A stretch of 64,000 nt of DNA, taken from positions 565,127,469 through 565,191,468 of the forward strand of contig CM046876.1 of NCBI GenBank assembly GCA_025667525.1, given 5' to 3'. Below, in pieces: positions 1 through 12,402 of the stretch. The notes below the pieces were generated by a model. The model had not been told where the DNA came from. It did no database searches and worked only from the letters and a program-made list of their open reading frames with translations. The first letter of the stretch is position 1. Each line of letters opens with the position of its first letter. Source of the DNA: Glebionis coronaria (lineage: Eukaryota > Streptophyta > Magnoliopsida > Asterales > Asteraceae). The position numbers were made by a program, and so were the translations under genes.

Positions 1-3000
1 AAAATATCCGCCAATTGATAATCAGATCGGATAAAGTAAAGCTCTATCACTCCATTTTCTACTTGCTCCTTGATAAAGTGGTAGCGAATGTCAATATGCT
101 TCGACCGGGAGAATTAAACATTGTTGCAGCATAAGGCAATTGCACTCTTGTTGTCACAGTACATCGGAATTTTGTTGAAACCTAGACCATAGTCGGTTAA
201 TTGCGATTTCATCCAAAGAATTTGAGCACAAAAACTGGACATAGCTATGTATTCTACTTCCGTACTTGAAATTGCAGCGCTTTTCTGCCTTTTTGATGTC
301 CAACTAATTAGTCTATCTCCTAGTAATTGCAAAGTTCCACTTGTGTTACGCCTTGTATCTTGACAACCTGCGTGATCCGCATCTACAAATTCCATTAGCG
401 CAATCGAAGAGTCCTTCGAATACCAAAGTCCTCGATTAATGGTTCCTTTAAGATACCGAAAGATCCGTTTGACAGTAGCTAAGTGTAACTCAATAGGCAT
501 AGTTTGATACCGAGCACACATACATATAGCAAACTGAAGATCAGGTCAACTAGCTGTGATATACAGAAGGGTACCGATCATTCCACGATAAGTCGGATCA
601 ACGGCAAATCCATGTGGATCTGCATCAAGCTTAGTTCGTTCCACCATTGGAGTATCCACGGGGTCGCAAGATTCCATCTTATATTTCTTAAGTGATTCAA
701 GGGCATACTTGGATTGATTGATAAAGATGCCTATGGGAATCTGGATTTTCTGAAGACCTAAAAAGAAGGATACCTTGCCCATCATTGACATCTTAAACTT
801 GGAAGACATGAGTGTCCCAAACTCATCCGATAAGGTTTGGGTCGAGGCAGCAAATATAATATTATCAACATATATTTGTACCATAATCATATCTTTACCT
901 CCTTTCTGAATGAACAGCGTAGGATCCACCTTGCCTTTAGCGAAGCCTTGCGTAATGAGGAATTGTGACAGTAGATCATACCATGCGCGTGGAGCTTTCT
1001 TCAACCCATAGAGAGCCTTCTTAAGCTTGTACACATGATTAGGATATTTAGGATTCACAAAACCATCCGGATGTTGAACATAGACCTCTTCCTTGATTTC
1101 ACCATTGAGAAATGCCGTCTTCACATCCATCTGATAGACGATCATATTCATGTGGGCTGCATAAGCGAGGAATAGTCTAATAGCTTCCAAACGAGTAACA
1201 TGTGCAAAGGATTCCATAAAGTCGATGCCTAATAATTGCTTGTATCCACGAGATACTAGTCGAGCTTTGTTCTTCAATATTCCGCCTAACTCATCGAGTT
1301 TCACCTTGTAAACCCATTTCAAAGTGAGTAACTGCACTTGATCCGGGCATGGGACAAGTTCCCATACTTCAAGACGTATAAATTCATTAAGTTCTTCTTG
1401 CATAGCTTCTATCCAACATGATTGAGTAAAAGCTTCTTGCCATGTCTTAGGTTCAACTTCAGTGAGAAAAGCATCAAAATGACAAAACATTGCACTTTCT
1501 TGTAACTGACTTCGTGTGGATACCGGACGAATAGGTTCACCAATAATAGAATCTATAGGATGATCCTTTGTCCACTTGCTGTTATGTTCACGAATCCGTG
1601 GATTGGAGTAGACAAGAGTAGGAGCTTCCTCTGAGGTGGATGACTCGACTTGATTATGGTCGGGAATTGGTACACCAAAGAATGGAAGTTTACGCATTTG
1701 AGCGAATTCCAAATCGTGATCATCATCATCCTCTTCATCATCAATAGGCATGACATGGGTAGTTGACTCATGTGTTGGTTGAGAATTACTCGTTGAAGGT
1801 ATATCTTGACCAATTGTAGGTGTAGACGCATCTGATTGTGCTTCGGTTGCTGGAGCGAAAACTTCGGTAACCGGAGCTATTACTTCAGGTTCTGGAGCAA
1901 CAATACTTGGAGGAGTAAAGAATTCATCAAAGAACTGTTGAAACAACGTATCCCATTCATCCCAAGAAGGTGGTATAAATGATGATGAAGTAGGGTTATT
2001 TGGGACAAGACCAGAACTAATGTTACTGCGTCCCATTTCATGAAGTGAGGGTTTAAAGTTGCTTTGCTCAGAAGCCATTGCTGTCAGCTCATCAAAATCA
2101 ACATTCATAGTTTCGAGGATCTTACGAGAATTACGATTGTAGATTCGGTATGCTTTCTTTGCGTGTGCACAACCAATGAAAATACCAATATCAGCCTTTG
2201 GTTGAAGTTTTCTCAAATTGTCACCATCATTATTTGGATAGCAAAGAGAACCAAATACATGAAGATATGATAAATCTGGTACTTTACCATGTAGAAGCTC
2301 ATACGGTGTTTTAGCATGGCGTTTTCGAATTAGTGACCGGTTTTGAGTGTAAACTGCTGTTGATACTGCTTCTGCCCATAAAAATAAGAGAGCCTTTGCG
2401 TAAATTAGCATTGTTCGAGCTGCTTTCATAAGTGTGCGATTTCTCCTTTCAACGACACCGTTTTGTTGTGGAGTGCGAGCAACGGATGTTTCATGAGATA
2501 TGCCAACTTCTTCATAATACTTACGCAAGGTTTGATTCACAAATTCGGTTCCATTGTCTGTACGAATGCGTCGGACAGTAGTGTTGAGACGTACCTGAAT
2601 CATCTTGAGAAAGTCGATGATGACTTTAGGTACCTCAGCTTTTGTTGCGAGAAATTTCACCCATGTAAACCGAGAGTAATCATCCACCATGATGAGGATG
2701 TAATTTTTGCCACCAAGACTTTCGACACGCATTGGCCCACAAAGATCCATACGCAACAAATATAGTTTCTCTTGGTTGGTGTCTTCAGTCTTGGGTTTGT
2801 ATGATTTCTTAGTGCTTTTCCCCATTGTACAGGCGGGACACAAATGGTCCTTGTGAAATGTAAGTTTAGGAAGACCACGAACAAGTTCGTGTTTCGCCAA
2901 ATGATTAATAGCGTCAAAGTTAAGATGAGATAACCGTCGATGCCATAACCATGACTTAGTCTTTGATGCTTTGGAGAGAAGACATACGGGAGAAGCGACC

Positions 3001-3340
3001 ATCATGTCTTGTAAAGACAAAGTGTACAAATTATTCCCTCGAGTACCTTTCAATAAATCAACCCCTTCCAAATTACGAATGAAGCAGGTATGCTCTCGAA
3101 AAGCAACTTTTAGGTTTGCATCACGAAACTGTCCCACAGAAAATAAGTTGTGACCGAGACCTTCCACATAATATACTATTGAAATTATAACATTCCCAAT
3201 ATGATATTCACCGTAACCCATTATCTTTGCAATATGATCATTTCCAAATCGAACCGTACCAAGAAACTTGCTGACGAAATTTCTGAGCTGAGAGCGATCT
3301 CCGGTCATATGTTTAGAGCAACCAGAGTCCAAATACCAGA
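1..3340 (-). pseudogene. pol: Copia-1 pol (protease, integrase, RT, RNase H), broken
   Basis: From high to low coordinates the translation shows an aspartic protease site ([10 protein letters not shown]), a GAG-pre-integrase zinc region (HRRLSHLNF...CPACTMGK), the integrase core with RMDLCGP and RTDNGTEF, then [15 protein letters not shown], the copia RT and RNase H ([17 protein letters not shown]). Lesions are visible. The RT catalytic motif reads YVDN instead of YVDD (Asn codon at 861-863). A TGA at 546-548 replaces the Arg normally found before PDLQF. A TAA at 114-116 interrupts RNase H and is consistent with a mutated CAA. The protease frame does not join the frame of the upstream linker near 3340. 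Two stops fit C-to-T changes, as expected for methylated, silenced DNA. Remnant copia polyprotein, no function expected. Confidence 0.9.
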
Positions 3341-6300
3341 GAACAATTTAGACCACCTGTTTTCAACAACAACAGTAGACAATGCATTGTTAACTATTGG
3401 TTCCGGAGTGTTAGCAGATACATATATAATATTATCAGAATTCCTAACATTTGTGTTACCCTTAGATTTCCTGCATTTTCTAATGTGAGTTTTATCACTA
3501 ACAGGTTTTATTGTTCCAATTTTCTGAGGTTTTGGAGTATTAGCGGGCACTACAGTGGGAGTAGACCTATTTAAAGGGCACTTGGTTCCTACGATAGTGT
3601 TGGTGTTCCTAGTTAAAGGACACACTTGTGTTTTCGTAGCCTTGGTACTCCTAGTTAAAGGGCACGCTTTCTTCGCTTTAGTGGGAGTGATCCTAGTTAA
3701 AGGGCACATATTTCCTACTATAGTGAAAGTTCTACCAGTGGGGCGCCACATCCAACTAACTTGGGTTAACACTTTCTCAGTCGGTTTCCATTCTAATCTA
3801 TTTTTACGGGCATTCATCTCATTCACATGGTCAATAAGGCAAGAATCATGACGACTAGAAAACATACATTCATTGCAATTCCAACATTTCAAATTAGAAT
3901 TCACAGTAGGCTTAGAACGCTGCACAACCGCAGAGCCTTTAGGTTTAGCTACATGATTTATTTTATTCAAAACAGAAATAACATTCCTAGGATGGGCTTC
4001 TACTTTCTTCTTCACTTGACTACTAGATGGGGGCAAGATCCTATCATTCTTCTTGTTTCTTTTAAGCTTAGATCTTTGAGCCTTAGTAGTGGTGCTTACT
4101 CTTGTAGAAGGCAACACGGGAATATTAGAAGCTGGATTTGATTTTGCCTTATCTTTAGTGACCAATGTTTGAGATGGTTTCGTCCTAGGGCCCTTGTTAA
4201 ATGGTGTGACGGCGATGAGGTTCTTTTTTATTGCACTAGAGAACGGTGCTTAGACAGTGGCTGCATTATCAACAACATTCTTACCTTTTAAGGTACGAAG
4301 TGTTTCATTTAACTCAGTCAAAGCCAAATTTTTATCACAAATTTGTTCCCTCAAATCAGATATTTCCACCGACTTTCGATTCAATTGTTCAATCAATGAT
4401 TGATTCTGTGCAGTGATATCAGCACGTGCGGGCTTTACTGAATCGAAGAGTTGTGTATTTTTCTGTTTTAAGTTATCAACTTTGGACAAAATCTTGGAAA
4501 CTCGATTGTCTAGATCAAGTTTAAAATTCTCAGCGGCCTCAAGTACGTTCACACAGTTAAGCTTCTTAGATTTCTCTATGTCTATCGGCAAAGATTTAAC
4601 AACCTTGTCACTTGGCTGACGCTGTTTTGATTGTAAATCCAATCGAAAATTCTTTTAAAAATTTTCCTCATCTATATTAACACATTCGAATGAAGTTTCA
4701 AAGATCTCTTGAATAAATTGTTGTTTACATTCAAGCGAAATACAATGTTTTTGGATCTCATCAAATTTTTTTGAAAGCAAAGTACAAGAATCTTGAAGCT
4801 TTAAAAATTCAAGATTTGTGACAAGTACTATCTACCACATTATCCACAGATTCAACATTATGCACAATAGAATCATTATCAACACTTTTATTCACACAGA
4901 CGGAGACAATATCATGAGACATCACTTGCTTCAAAAGCTGATCATTTTGGCGTGAAATCCGTTCTATTTCAATTAAACCATTTTCATAAGCATCATCCAT
5001 TTCATTGAAAACGCGTCTAACTTCTTCTATTTCCAAAAGCAATTCTTGATCAACATTACGAAGACAAGCTTTAATATTGTTTACAAATGGAACAATTTCG
5101 TCTCGAAATGCAGCTCTAGTGTGCTCAAAATTCCATTCACCTTCCGTTATGGCCGAAGCCGTCGTACGTTCCACAATGACCTTGTCAAAATCGGCTAAGT
5201 GTTGGTGCACCGCATTTAAACTATCGGATGCCTTACTTACCGGTGGAATTAACTTAGTTAAATCCTTTTTGACAAGTGTAGGAGACGTACTAGGAAGGTT
5301 TTCCGTTGATAAACTTTGGGGCACAAAAGCTGTTAATTGAGATAATTCCTTTTGTAATCGAATACGAGTTTGTTTATCAAATTGATCTTTATTATGCTTA
5401 TCATAATAAATCTTATGGAATTTTGAAAGCATTTTAGAATGAGTTTCTTCCGCAAGTGACTGTGTCTCCTCAGTACTACGAACATAAGGTGCTTATTTCG
5501 ATTTGCCAATTAGGGTCACATCATAAAGACAAGGAATATATTCCTGAGCTTGTTTTGCATAACTGGGATTAGGTGATAAATCTTGAAGACGCTTAAGTTC
5601 GAGTTCTTTAAACGATTTAGTTAAAAGATGAACTTTTCTGTAGAAGCGTATTGTTTTAAAAGTTGTTGTTCCTTGAATTTAAGAAGTTTGGTAGCATTAA
5701 TTTCTGATTCAAACTTTTTAGACTCGAGAGTTTCGAAATCCAATTTAAGTTTCTGAAAATCATTTACAACCGACTCTTTTTCTTTTAATTCATTGTAAAG
5801 ATTAGCTTTTAATGATTCTATTTCTTTTAAGTGTTCAATCTTTTCAAAAAAAAATTGGTCAAATTCAGAACATGTTATTTTCTCTGCTCGAGGGACCATT
5901 TCAAAAGCTTTGACCTTTTCTTTATGCGACTCAAGCTCAGCTGTTAGGGTAGAATTCGCATCTACGGATTATCTGAGAGCATATGCATTTGATAAATAAT
6001 ATGTTTAGGTACCATGACCAAATCATGTTGAGCATAAGATTCCATACCCGTCGTAGCATTTGTTTGAGGTTCACTCAAATGTGTAGGATTGGGTACCACA
6101 TCATTTGAGTTACTAGTTCCCGAATGCTGTTCGAGGTTGTCATTTTCATGCCCAACTTGATGTGGGTTATCATCATTACCAAGATTGGTTGTGGTGGGTA
6201 CCTCACTGATGACATCAGAACCGTAGTGAGAGAGATTAGCAACGAGAGCAGCTGAGGCTGAGTGAATGTCATCGCAATCTGAATCATATGCATCAAGATC

Positions 6301-6459
6301 GTCCGCTTGATATGCTGCATTAGAAGTAGAAACGACTTCAATGCATTCATTATATGCTGCCCATGGGTCTGCAAGAAATGCTAACTCTTTTGAATCCAAA
6401 ATCTTTCCCTTAGACTGAGCATCAACCAAATACATCTTCTCACCGAAACCATGTTGCAT
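3305..6459 (-). pseudogene. Copia-1 gag-pol linker with CPLTR repeats and coiled-coil region, broken
   Basis: This long stretch between the gag zinc knuckle and the protease is open in several pieces (6459-5962, 5899-5621, 5432-4809, 4642-4250, 4165-3305) separated by stops or frameshifts. The 5' pieces are acidic, and then Glu/Lys/Leu-rich with heptad-like spacing, consistent with a coiled coil. The last piece carries four copies of a CPL(T/N)R motif (about 3545-3760), each followed by Thr/Lys-rich sequence. I know no biochemical function for this segment. It is a family-specific spacer of the polyprotein. The equivalent of 5144-6460 recurs in Copia-2 at 8954-10290, which supports its being part of the element. 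Confidence 0.7.
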
Positions 6460-6479
6460 CCCCTATTCTTTTGGTTGAG

Positions 6480-7813
6480 TGCGTTCCCTAGCGATATGAC
6501 CTTTTCCTCGGCAATTGTAGCAAGTCACAACCTTTTGAGGGCTAATAGGGCTTCCATTACCATTAGCTTGAGAATTCACATCTTGAGCATTCACAGTCCT
6601 TGTAGGAGGTCCATATGAATTTTGCCTTCCCTGAATAGGTTACACCGTCACTTGACCATCTTGAACAGTGGCTTATTGTCGAGGATTTGAAGAGGTGCGG
6701 AGCTGATTGTTTGTTGGTGGAAATCCTCTAGTTGCAACAAGTTTTGACAAGTAGGCAGTGAGATGGTTTAGAACATCAGCTGGCGTATCATTTGGAGTAA
6801 ATACCGGTGCTTGGATTGGTGGAAGTTCATTGGAGTAGAAGGCTTGTGCTGGTTGTGCTTCAATTGGAAAATATCCTTGCTGAGGAGTATAGCCCATTGG
6901 AGAAGTGTTGGCTTGTGATGGTGATGTCTGATGTAGTGGTTGCTGTGGAAAAGATTGTTGATGAACACTTTGTTGAAATGCTTGCTGTGGCTTCATTAGT
7001 GGTTGATAAGATGGTTGTTGTGGTTGCTGGTAGGTGTGTGGTGGTGGCTGCTGCAAGTATGACGGTTGTTGATAATTATAAGCCATGTTTTGTTGAGAAG
7101 CATACATGGCAAGTGGATCATGAACTTGAGGTGTAGACAACCGATCCTCGATCACATGGCATTCGTGTTGTTGAAGAAAAGCTTGAAGTTTATCCACATT
7201 GGTGTTATGCAAGTCCTTAGCCAATTTAACATCCGTCACGTACTTACGCCATTCTGAAGGAAGGGTGTTCAAATACTTGGTGTTTAATTGAAACGTAGGA
7301 ATTTCCATGCCATAGATATTGAGCTCATTCAACAATAGGGTAAATCTCAAATTAGTCATTGAGAGTCTCCCCGGGGACATAGGCAAACTTATCAAAGGTA
7401 TCATAAAGCTTACACTCTCGTTCTTGTTTAGTTAACGAGGTGCCTTGCATTAGAACACGAATTCTATCCCATAACTCTTTGGTAACTTTATGTTTGCTGA
7501 CGAGTTTGTAGACATCTGGAGGAAGGGCTTGGAGAATGATGTTTGTATCATACTTATAACATTTGTCTTGAATCTTCATATCTCCGGTCAATTCACCCGT
7601 TGTGCGAGGACGAGTAACTGTACCTTTCGTCACTGTACCATAATCTAATGGTCCATTGAGCACCGATGCCCAAATGAGATGTCCATTCTCTTTGTTCAAC
7701 ATGTAAAGTTCCATTCGGGAAGTCCAATCCTCGAACATAGACTTCTTCAACATTGGTGGACGATTATCCATACCCGAGAGGATGGACTTATCCGTAAGAG
7801 ATGTGTACTCCAT
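6480..7813 (-). pseudogene. gag: Copia-1 gag N-terminal part and zinc knuckle, broken
   Basis: The chosen start is the ATG at 7813, because the Copia-2 copy starts at the same place (MEYTSLTDKS). The first 150 codons resemble the copia gag domain (MFEDWTSRMELYM, KELWDRIRVLMQG). A frameshift near 7352, a 2-nt loss relative to Copia-2, throws the frame off at ETLND, and the reading resumes at FTLLLNELNIYGM. A Gln/Pro-rich stretch follows, then a CCHC knuckle (CYNCRGKGHIARER, about 6480-6530) whose last Cys has become Arg. Copia-2 keeps that Cys. Gag packages element RNA; this copy is damaged. Confidence 0.8.
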
Positions 7814-7984
7814 TTCGATAAGTTAAGATTTACAAATGTTGATCGAACAATGAGAGAAATTAAATGTATTTGTTGTTGTGTGTTGAAGCCGACAAGTAAT
7901 GTTGAAATCCCCTAAATTATGTTCTCGATAAACCAAAAAATCCAAGTCAAAATTACACAAAAATTTTCAAAAACACGTTTTTGA

Positions 7985-8300
7985 AAAATGTTGGATCGCA
8001 AGACTTGATCACAGTGGGTGATCGTAACCTTAGATCGTGACGTTGGATTGTACTCCTTGATCGTGACAAGTGATCGTACTCCTTGATCGTGACGAGTGAT
8101 CGTAGCCAGTGATCGCAACGAGTGATCGTAGCTAGTGATCGTAGCCAGTGATCGCAACGAGTGATCGTAGCTAGTGATCGTAGCCAGTGATCGCATGGAG
8201 TGATCATAGCCAGTGATCGTAGCCAGTGATCGCAACAAGTGATCGTAGCCAGTGATCGCAACAAGTGATTGTAGCCAGTGATCGTGATATTGGATCGCAA
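7985..8300 (-). repeat. Copia-1 leader array of 13-14-bp units with a GATCGTAG/GATCGCAA core
   Basis: More than twenty degenerate units such as AGTGATCGTAGCC and AGTGATCGCAACG run head to tail between the 5' LTR and the gag start. On the element's sense strand the constant part is CGATCACT. The array can be read as protein, but the periodic translation (LRSLATIT...) is a by-product of the repeat. Copia-2 has an array at the same place with a different unit. Role unknown; it could be a leader, packaging or enhancer element. Confidence 0.85.
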
Positions 8301-8607
8301 GTAGAAACCCCAGGTTTATGCGATCACAATACACAGATCGTACTATGGAATCAGACTTACCACTTTTCTCGGACAGTACTAAACACAACAAATTCGAGAT
8401 TTTTAGCCTAAAGAATGAATCAAACACCCAAAATTTTTGTGTTTTTAACCAAAGTAACAATACCAAATCACTACAACAAGTAAGTAGATGAAGTATATCA
8501 AGATTAAACCATAAAAACATAAAAAAAAAATTGGTACGTATGATTTTGGATCAAACAAAGGCGTATGAATCAAGAACACAAACACATGAACCAAACAATC
8601 ATCCCAT

Positions 8608-8621
8608 GGCTCTTGATACCA
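8608..8621 (-). other. Copia-1 primer binding site (initiator tRNA-Met type)
   Basis: On the minus strand TGGTATCAAGAGCC begins a few bases inside the 5' LTR end. This matches the usual plant PBS complementary to the 3' end of initiator tRNA-Met (TGGTATCAGAGC) apart from a change near the middle. It fixes the LTR/internal boundary and the orientation. Confidence 0.85.
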
Positions 8622-8623
8622 TT

Positions 8624-8953
8624 TGTAGGATATTGTAAATCTAGCTTATGTTTTAGAGAGAGAAAGAGATGGAAATATGGTAAGAACACACACACATTTT
8701 GAGAAAGAAAGTATGAAAACTCACTTTTACTATGTGTAAAGTTATGTGAACCAACACCCTCTCCATCTAAGGAGAGGGTTTATATACCAAGCCCATAAGA
8801 TGGGATTGGGCTTACAATTGGGTCGGCCATACAAGCATGGACCGGGCTTTTCCTTGTTTGATATATATAAAGATATCTAGACTACGAGCTACTACTTAAT
8901 ATATTGTCGGAGTGACCGAATCTTCCTAAATACGTAAAAACGTATTTCCAACA
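8624..8953 (-). repeat. Copia-1 5' LTR (330 bp)
   Basis: On the plus strand it starts TGTAGGATATTG and ends ATTTCCAACA, so on the sense strand it runs TGTTGG...CCTACA with canonical TG/CA ends. The Copia-2 LTR at 20114-20447 is its homologue over the whole length. It contains the promoter and hairpin listed separately. Beyond 8953 the sequence is Copia-2 coding DNA, which confirms the outer boundary. Confidence 0.9.
8757..8788 (-). promoter_or_regulatory. Copia-1 LTR TATA box with adjoining perfect hairpin
   Basis: On the minus strand the TATA box GGTATATAAA (8788-8779) is followed at once by a hairpin with an 8-bp perfect stem (CCCTCTCC/GGAGAGGG) and a 6-nt loop (8778-8757), then GTGTTGGTT. 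The hairpin would lie at or just upstream of the transcript's 5' end. The same layout recurs in Copia-2 and in the unrelated Gypsy-1. Confidence 0.7.
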
Positions 8954-10819
8954 CCTTTTGTTATGGCCGTAGCCGTCATACGTTCCATCATGACCTTGTC
9001 AAAATCGGCAAAGTGTTGGTACACCGCATTTAAGCTATCTGACACCTTACTTACCGGTGGAATTAACTTAGTTAAATTCTTTTTGACAAGTGTAGGAGAC
9101 GTACTAGGAAGGTTTTCCTTTGACAAACTTTGGGGCACGAAAGCTGATAATTGAGCTAATTCCTTTTGTAAGCGAATACGAGTATTTTTAGAAAATTGAT
9201 CTTTATTATGCTTATCATAATTAAGCTTATGGAATTTTTAAAGCAATTTAGATCGAGTTTCTTCCGCAAGTGACATAGTCTCCTCGGTACTACGAACATA
9301 AGGTGCTTCTTTCGATTTGCCAATTAGGGTCACATCATAAAGACGAGGAGTATATTCCTGAGATTGTTTTGCATAACTAGGATTAGGTGGTAAATCTTGA
9401 AGACGCTTAAGTTCGAGTTCATTAGACGATTTAGTTAAAAGATGAACCTTTTATGTGGAAGCGTATTGTTTTAAAAGCTGTTGTTCTTTGAATTTAAGAA
9501 GTTTGGTAGCATTAATTTCGGATTCAAACTTTTTAGACTCGAGAGTTTCGAAATCCATTTTAAGTTTCTGAAAATCATAGACAACCGACTTTTTTCTTTT
9601 AATTCATTGGAAAGATTAGCTTTTAAAGATTCTATTTCTTTAAAGTGTTCAATAATTTCAAAACGAAACTGGTCAAATTCAGAATAAGTTATTTTTTCTG
9701 CTTGAGGGACCATTTAAAAAGTTTTGACCTTTTTCTTTATACAGCGCAAGCTCAGCGGTTAAGTTGGCATTCATATCTACGGTTTATCGAACAACCATAT
9801 TCATGTTATCATAAATATGTTTAGGCACCATTACCAAATCACGTTGATCATAAGATTCCATACCCGTCATAGCATTTGGTTGAGGTTCACTCAAATGTGT
9901 TGGATTGGATACCACATCATTTGAGTTACTAGTTCCCGAATGCTGTTCGAGGTTGTCATTTTCATGCTCAACATCATGTGGATTATCATGAACATTATTA
10001 GATGTGGTTGGTACCTCACTGACGACATCAGAACCATAGTGAGAGAGATTAGCAACGAGAGCAGCTTGGGCTGAGTCAATGTCATCACAACCCTAATCAT
10101 ATGCATCAAGATCATCTGCTTGATATGCTGCATTAGAAGTAGATACGACTTCAATGCCTTCATTATCTGCTGCCCCTGGGTCTGCAAGAAATACTAATTC
10201 CTCGGAATCTAATATCTTTCCTTTAGATTAAGCATCGACCAAATACATCTTCTCACGAAACCACGTTGCATCCCTTTTCCTTTTCGGCTGAGTGCATTCC
10301 CTAGCCATATGACCTTGTCCTCGACAATTGTAGCAAGTCACAACCTTTTGAGGACCAATAGTGCTTCCATTTCCACTAGCTTGAGAATTCACAGCTTGAT
10401 TGTTCACGGTCCTTTTTGTGGGTCCATATGAATTTTACCTTCCCTGAATGGATTGCACCGTCACTTGACCATCTTGAATAGTGGCTTGTTGTCGAGGATT
10501 TGAAGAAGTGCGGAGCTGATTGTTCGTTGGTGGAAAACCTCTAGTTGCAACAAGTTTTGACAAGTAGGCAGTGAGATGGTTTAATACATCAGTAGGTGTA
10601 TCATTTGGAGTAAACATCGGTGCTTGAATTGGTGGAAGTTCATTGGAGTAGAAGGCTTATGCTTGTGGTGCTTCAATTGGAAAATATCCTTGCTGAGGAG
10701 TATAGCCCATAGAAGAAGTGATAGCTTGTGATGGTGATGCCTGATGTGTTGGTTGTTATGGAAGAACACTTTGTTGATATGCTTGTTGTGGCATTATTAG
10801 TGGTTGATAAGATGGTTGC
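8954..10819 (-). pseudogene. Copia-2 gag and linker segment, between two insertions
   Basis: This block is collinear with Copia-1 from about 5144 to 7018 and on the same strand. It includes the Leu/Lys-rich coiled-coil region, the acidic part, a CCHC zinc knuckle (CYNCRGQGHMAREC, about 10300-10345) with all ligands intact, and the start of the Gln/Pro-rich stretch. Many small indels and stops break the reading frame. Its left edge is the Copia-1 insertion point and its right edge is the Gypsy-1 target site (GTTGC, 10815-10819). The remainder of Copia-2 upstream in the transcript is at 18493-20447; the rest downstream lies beyond position 1. Confidence 0.88.
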
Positions 10820-11119
10820 TAATAACTAGATTTTACTTAGTTATGAAAGTTCGTTGAATCCGATCTTTTCGAATTGATTACTAGTTAAGAGTGCGACTCA
10901 GTCGTTCTTGGTGGAAAATAAAAAGGTGGTCGTTGTCAATAAATAATAAAAAAGTAAATGCGAAACATAATTAAAATAGGCTAAAAACAAATATAGAAAA
11001 ACTGTCACTAAAATTAGAAAAACACTTGGTAAAAACAGAGATTTTGGGAAGCGTGCAATTTTTGGAAATTAAAACGTAATGAATTTAAAACTTGAAAACT
11101 TTGTAAAAACAAGAAATTA

Positions 11120-11440
11120 AACCCGTCGGAATAATCCGTCGGAATGTGATCGGAATGCACACGTCGGAATGTCTCAATGTAACTCCTATCGGAATGCTAG
11201 TCGGAATCAAGAGCTATCGAAATATCATAAAAATCACCTCCATCAGAATGTAATAAAAACAGACTATCTGAATAATGAGATTAACTTCTATTGGAATACA
11301 AACAACCACCTCCGTCGGAATACCATTCGGAATGATTGTCGGAATCTAGAAACCCTATTCTGATACCTTGTATCAGAATAATAGTGTTGTAGATCGGAAT
11401 GTAAAGCCCTAATCGGAATACACAATCAGAAAGGGGTTTA
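11120..11440 (-). repeat. TCGGAAT array inside the Gypsy-1 3' LTR
   Basis: Roughly twenty degenerate copies of (A/G)TCGGAAT with irregular spacing; on the sense strand the unit is ATTCCGA. A 22-nt block at 11136-11157 is identical to one in the 5' LTR (17174-17195) and to one in the Copia-2 leader (19524-19545). Confidence 0.8.
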
Positions 11441-11981
11441 CCCTTTGCGATGACTTTAAGATTCGTAATAAGCTAAGTTTAAAAGCTACTTTTTAATAAG
11501 CTCAAACCAAAACTTAACCGAATTTAATAAAATAACTAAATAAGCACAAATAAGAACTTATCAAAACCTTAAATAAGTGACTTTTTAAATCAAACTTTTA
11601 AAAAGACAAAACCTTTTAGAAAACTTTAAACCAAATAAGTTAAATACAAAATAAGCCAATAAGCATGATAAGCTCAAAGCTCAAATCGTATAGAAACTTA
11701 TAGATGAACAAAAAGATAAACTTTTTAATCAATCAAACAACAAGATTAAGCAAAATCAAAGATTATAACGGATCAAAAACAACTCAAAAATAAAGAAAGG
11801 TAGAAGAAGATTAAAGATGAAAAGCTTAACTTGAACTTGTAGATTAAAGATTCAAAAATACAAGATTGAATTAAAGCTTAAACATGAAAGAAAGAAAAGA
11901 TGAAGATTTAGTGAGAGAAAACCACTTTCTCTCTCTAAAGATAAAACTACAAAAATGAAAAAAATGAACTAATTAACTAAC

Positions 11982-12015
11982 ACCCTCCTAATGTGTCATT
12001 AGGAGGGTATATATA
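11982..12015 (-). promoter_or_regulatory. Gypsy-1 3' LTR TATA box with adjoining 12-bp hairpin
   Basis: On the minus strand TATATATA (about 12015-12008) runs into a perfect hairpin with stem ACCCTCCTAATG/CATTAGGAGGGT and a 3-nt loop (12008-11982), followed by GTTAGTT. The layout is as in the Copia-1/2 LTRs. Confidence 0.7.
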
Positions 12016-12402
12016 GGAGGTGGGGAGTGCATGTGTTGCTTCCTTCTTTCTTCTCGTCTCGACTCGATTTAAATTCTTTGTCTTTCTCGACGTCGTCTCG
12101 GGATTTGTCGATATAAATTGAACTTGTCTTATAAATTTCTTCTTCTATAGACTTGAGTCCTTCGACTTCATTAAACTTCCGTGTTTAGACTTTTTCTTCG
12201 ATAAATCTTCAGAATAGGCCTTGGACGTCCGTTCTTTTTACACTCTTGATCTTTTGACTTCGTCTTTTCTCGTTTTCTTCGATAAAAGCCCGTGATAGCC
12301 CGTGTTTTCTTCCTTTTTCACATTTTTATCCTGAAACACGATAAAAACACAAACCACGCATAATTCCGACTTTTACGACGTAAAATACCCGTTTTGGTCT
12401 TG

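Larger units (their letters stand above)
1..8953 (-). mobile_element. Copia-1: Ty1/copia LTR retrotransposon, 3' end outside the window
   Basis: A Ty1/copia element read on the minus strand. Its 5' LTR lies at 8624-8953, followed by a primer binding site, a leader with short tandem repeats, gag near 6.5-7.8 kb, and pol in the copia order protease, integrase, reverse transcriptase, RNase H down to position 1. The 3' LTR is off the left edge. The sequence just right of 8953 resumes at the place in the same family's gag region that corresponds to 5144 of this element, so Copia-1 inserted into a relative (Copia-2). The coding part has frameshifts and stops, so this copy cannot make its own proteins. 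The left target duplication lies outside the window. Confidence 0.9.
10820..12402 (-). repeat. Gypsy-1 3' LTR (about 1583 bp, 5'-truncated)
   Basis: It is collinear with 16835-18439. The right boundary, near 12402, is where similarity to the other LTR stops: the shared GTTTTGGTCTTG is followed here by RNase H coding sequence and in the other copy by the true LTR end. The CGGAAT array (11120-11440) is shorter than in the 5' LTR by one slippage-type deletion. Several CGG sites have become CAG, consistent with cytosine decay. Confidence 0.87.

Noticed and set aside
6807..7136. 109-codon plus-strand Val-rich frame
   Set aside because: Antisense of the Gln-rich gag stretch of Copia-1 (CAA/CAG reads as TTG/CTG).
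7985..8300. CRISPR-like repeat array
   Set aside because: Units are contiguous and degenerate without spacers, and the sequence is plant nuclear DNA; it is a retrotransposon leader repeat.
7912..8520. Two long overlapping minus-strand frames with repeated LRSLATIT-type residues
   Set aside because: They are translations of the 13-14-bp DNA array in the Copia-1 leader; two frames are open at once because the unit lacks stops. No start context and no family resemblance.
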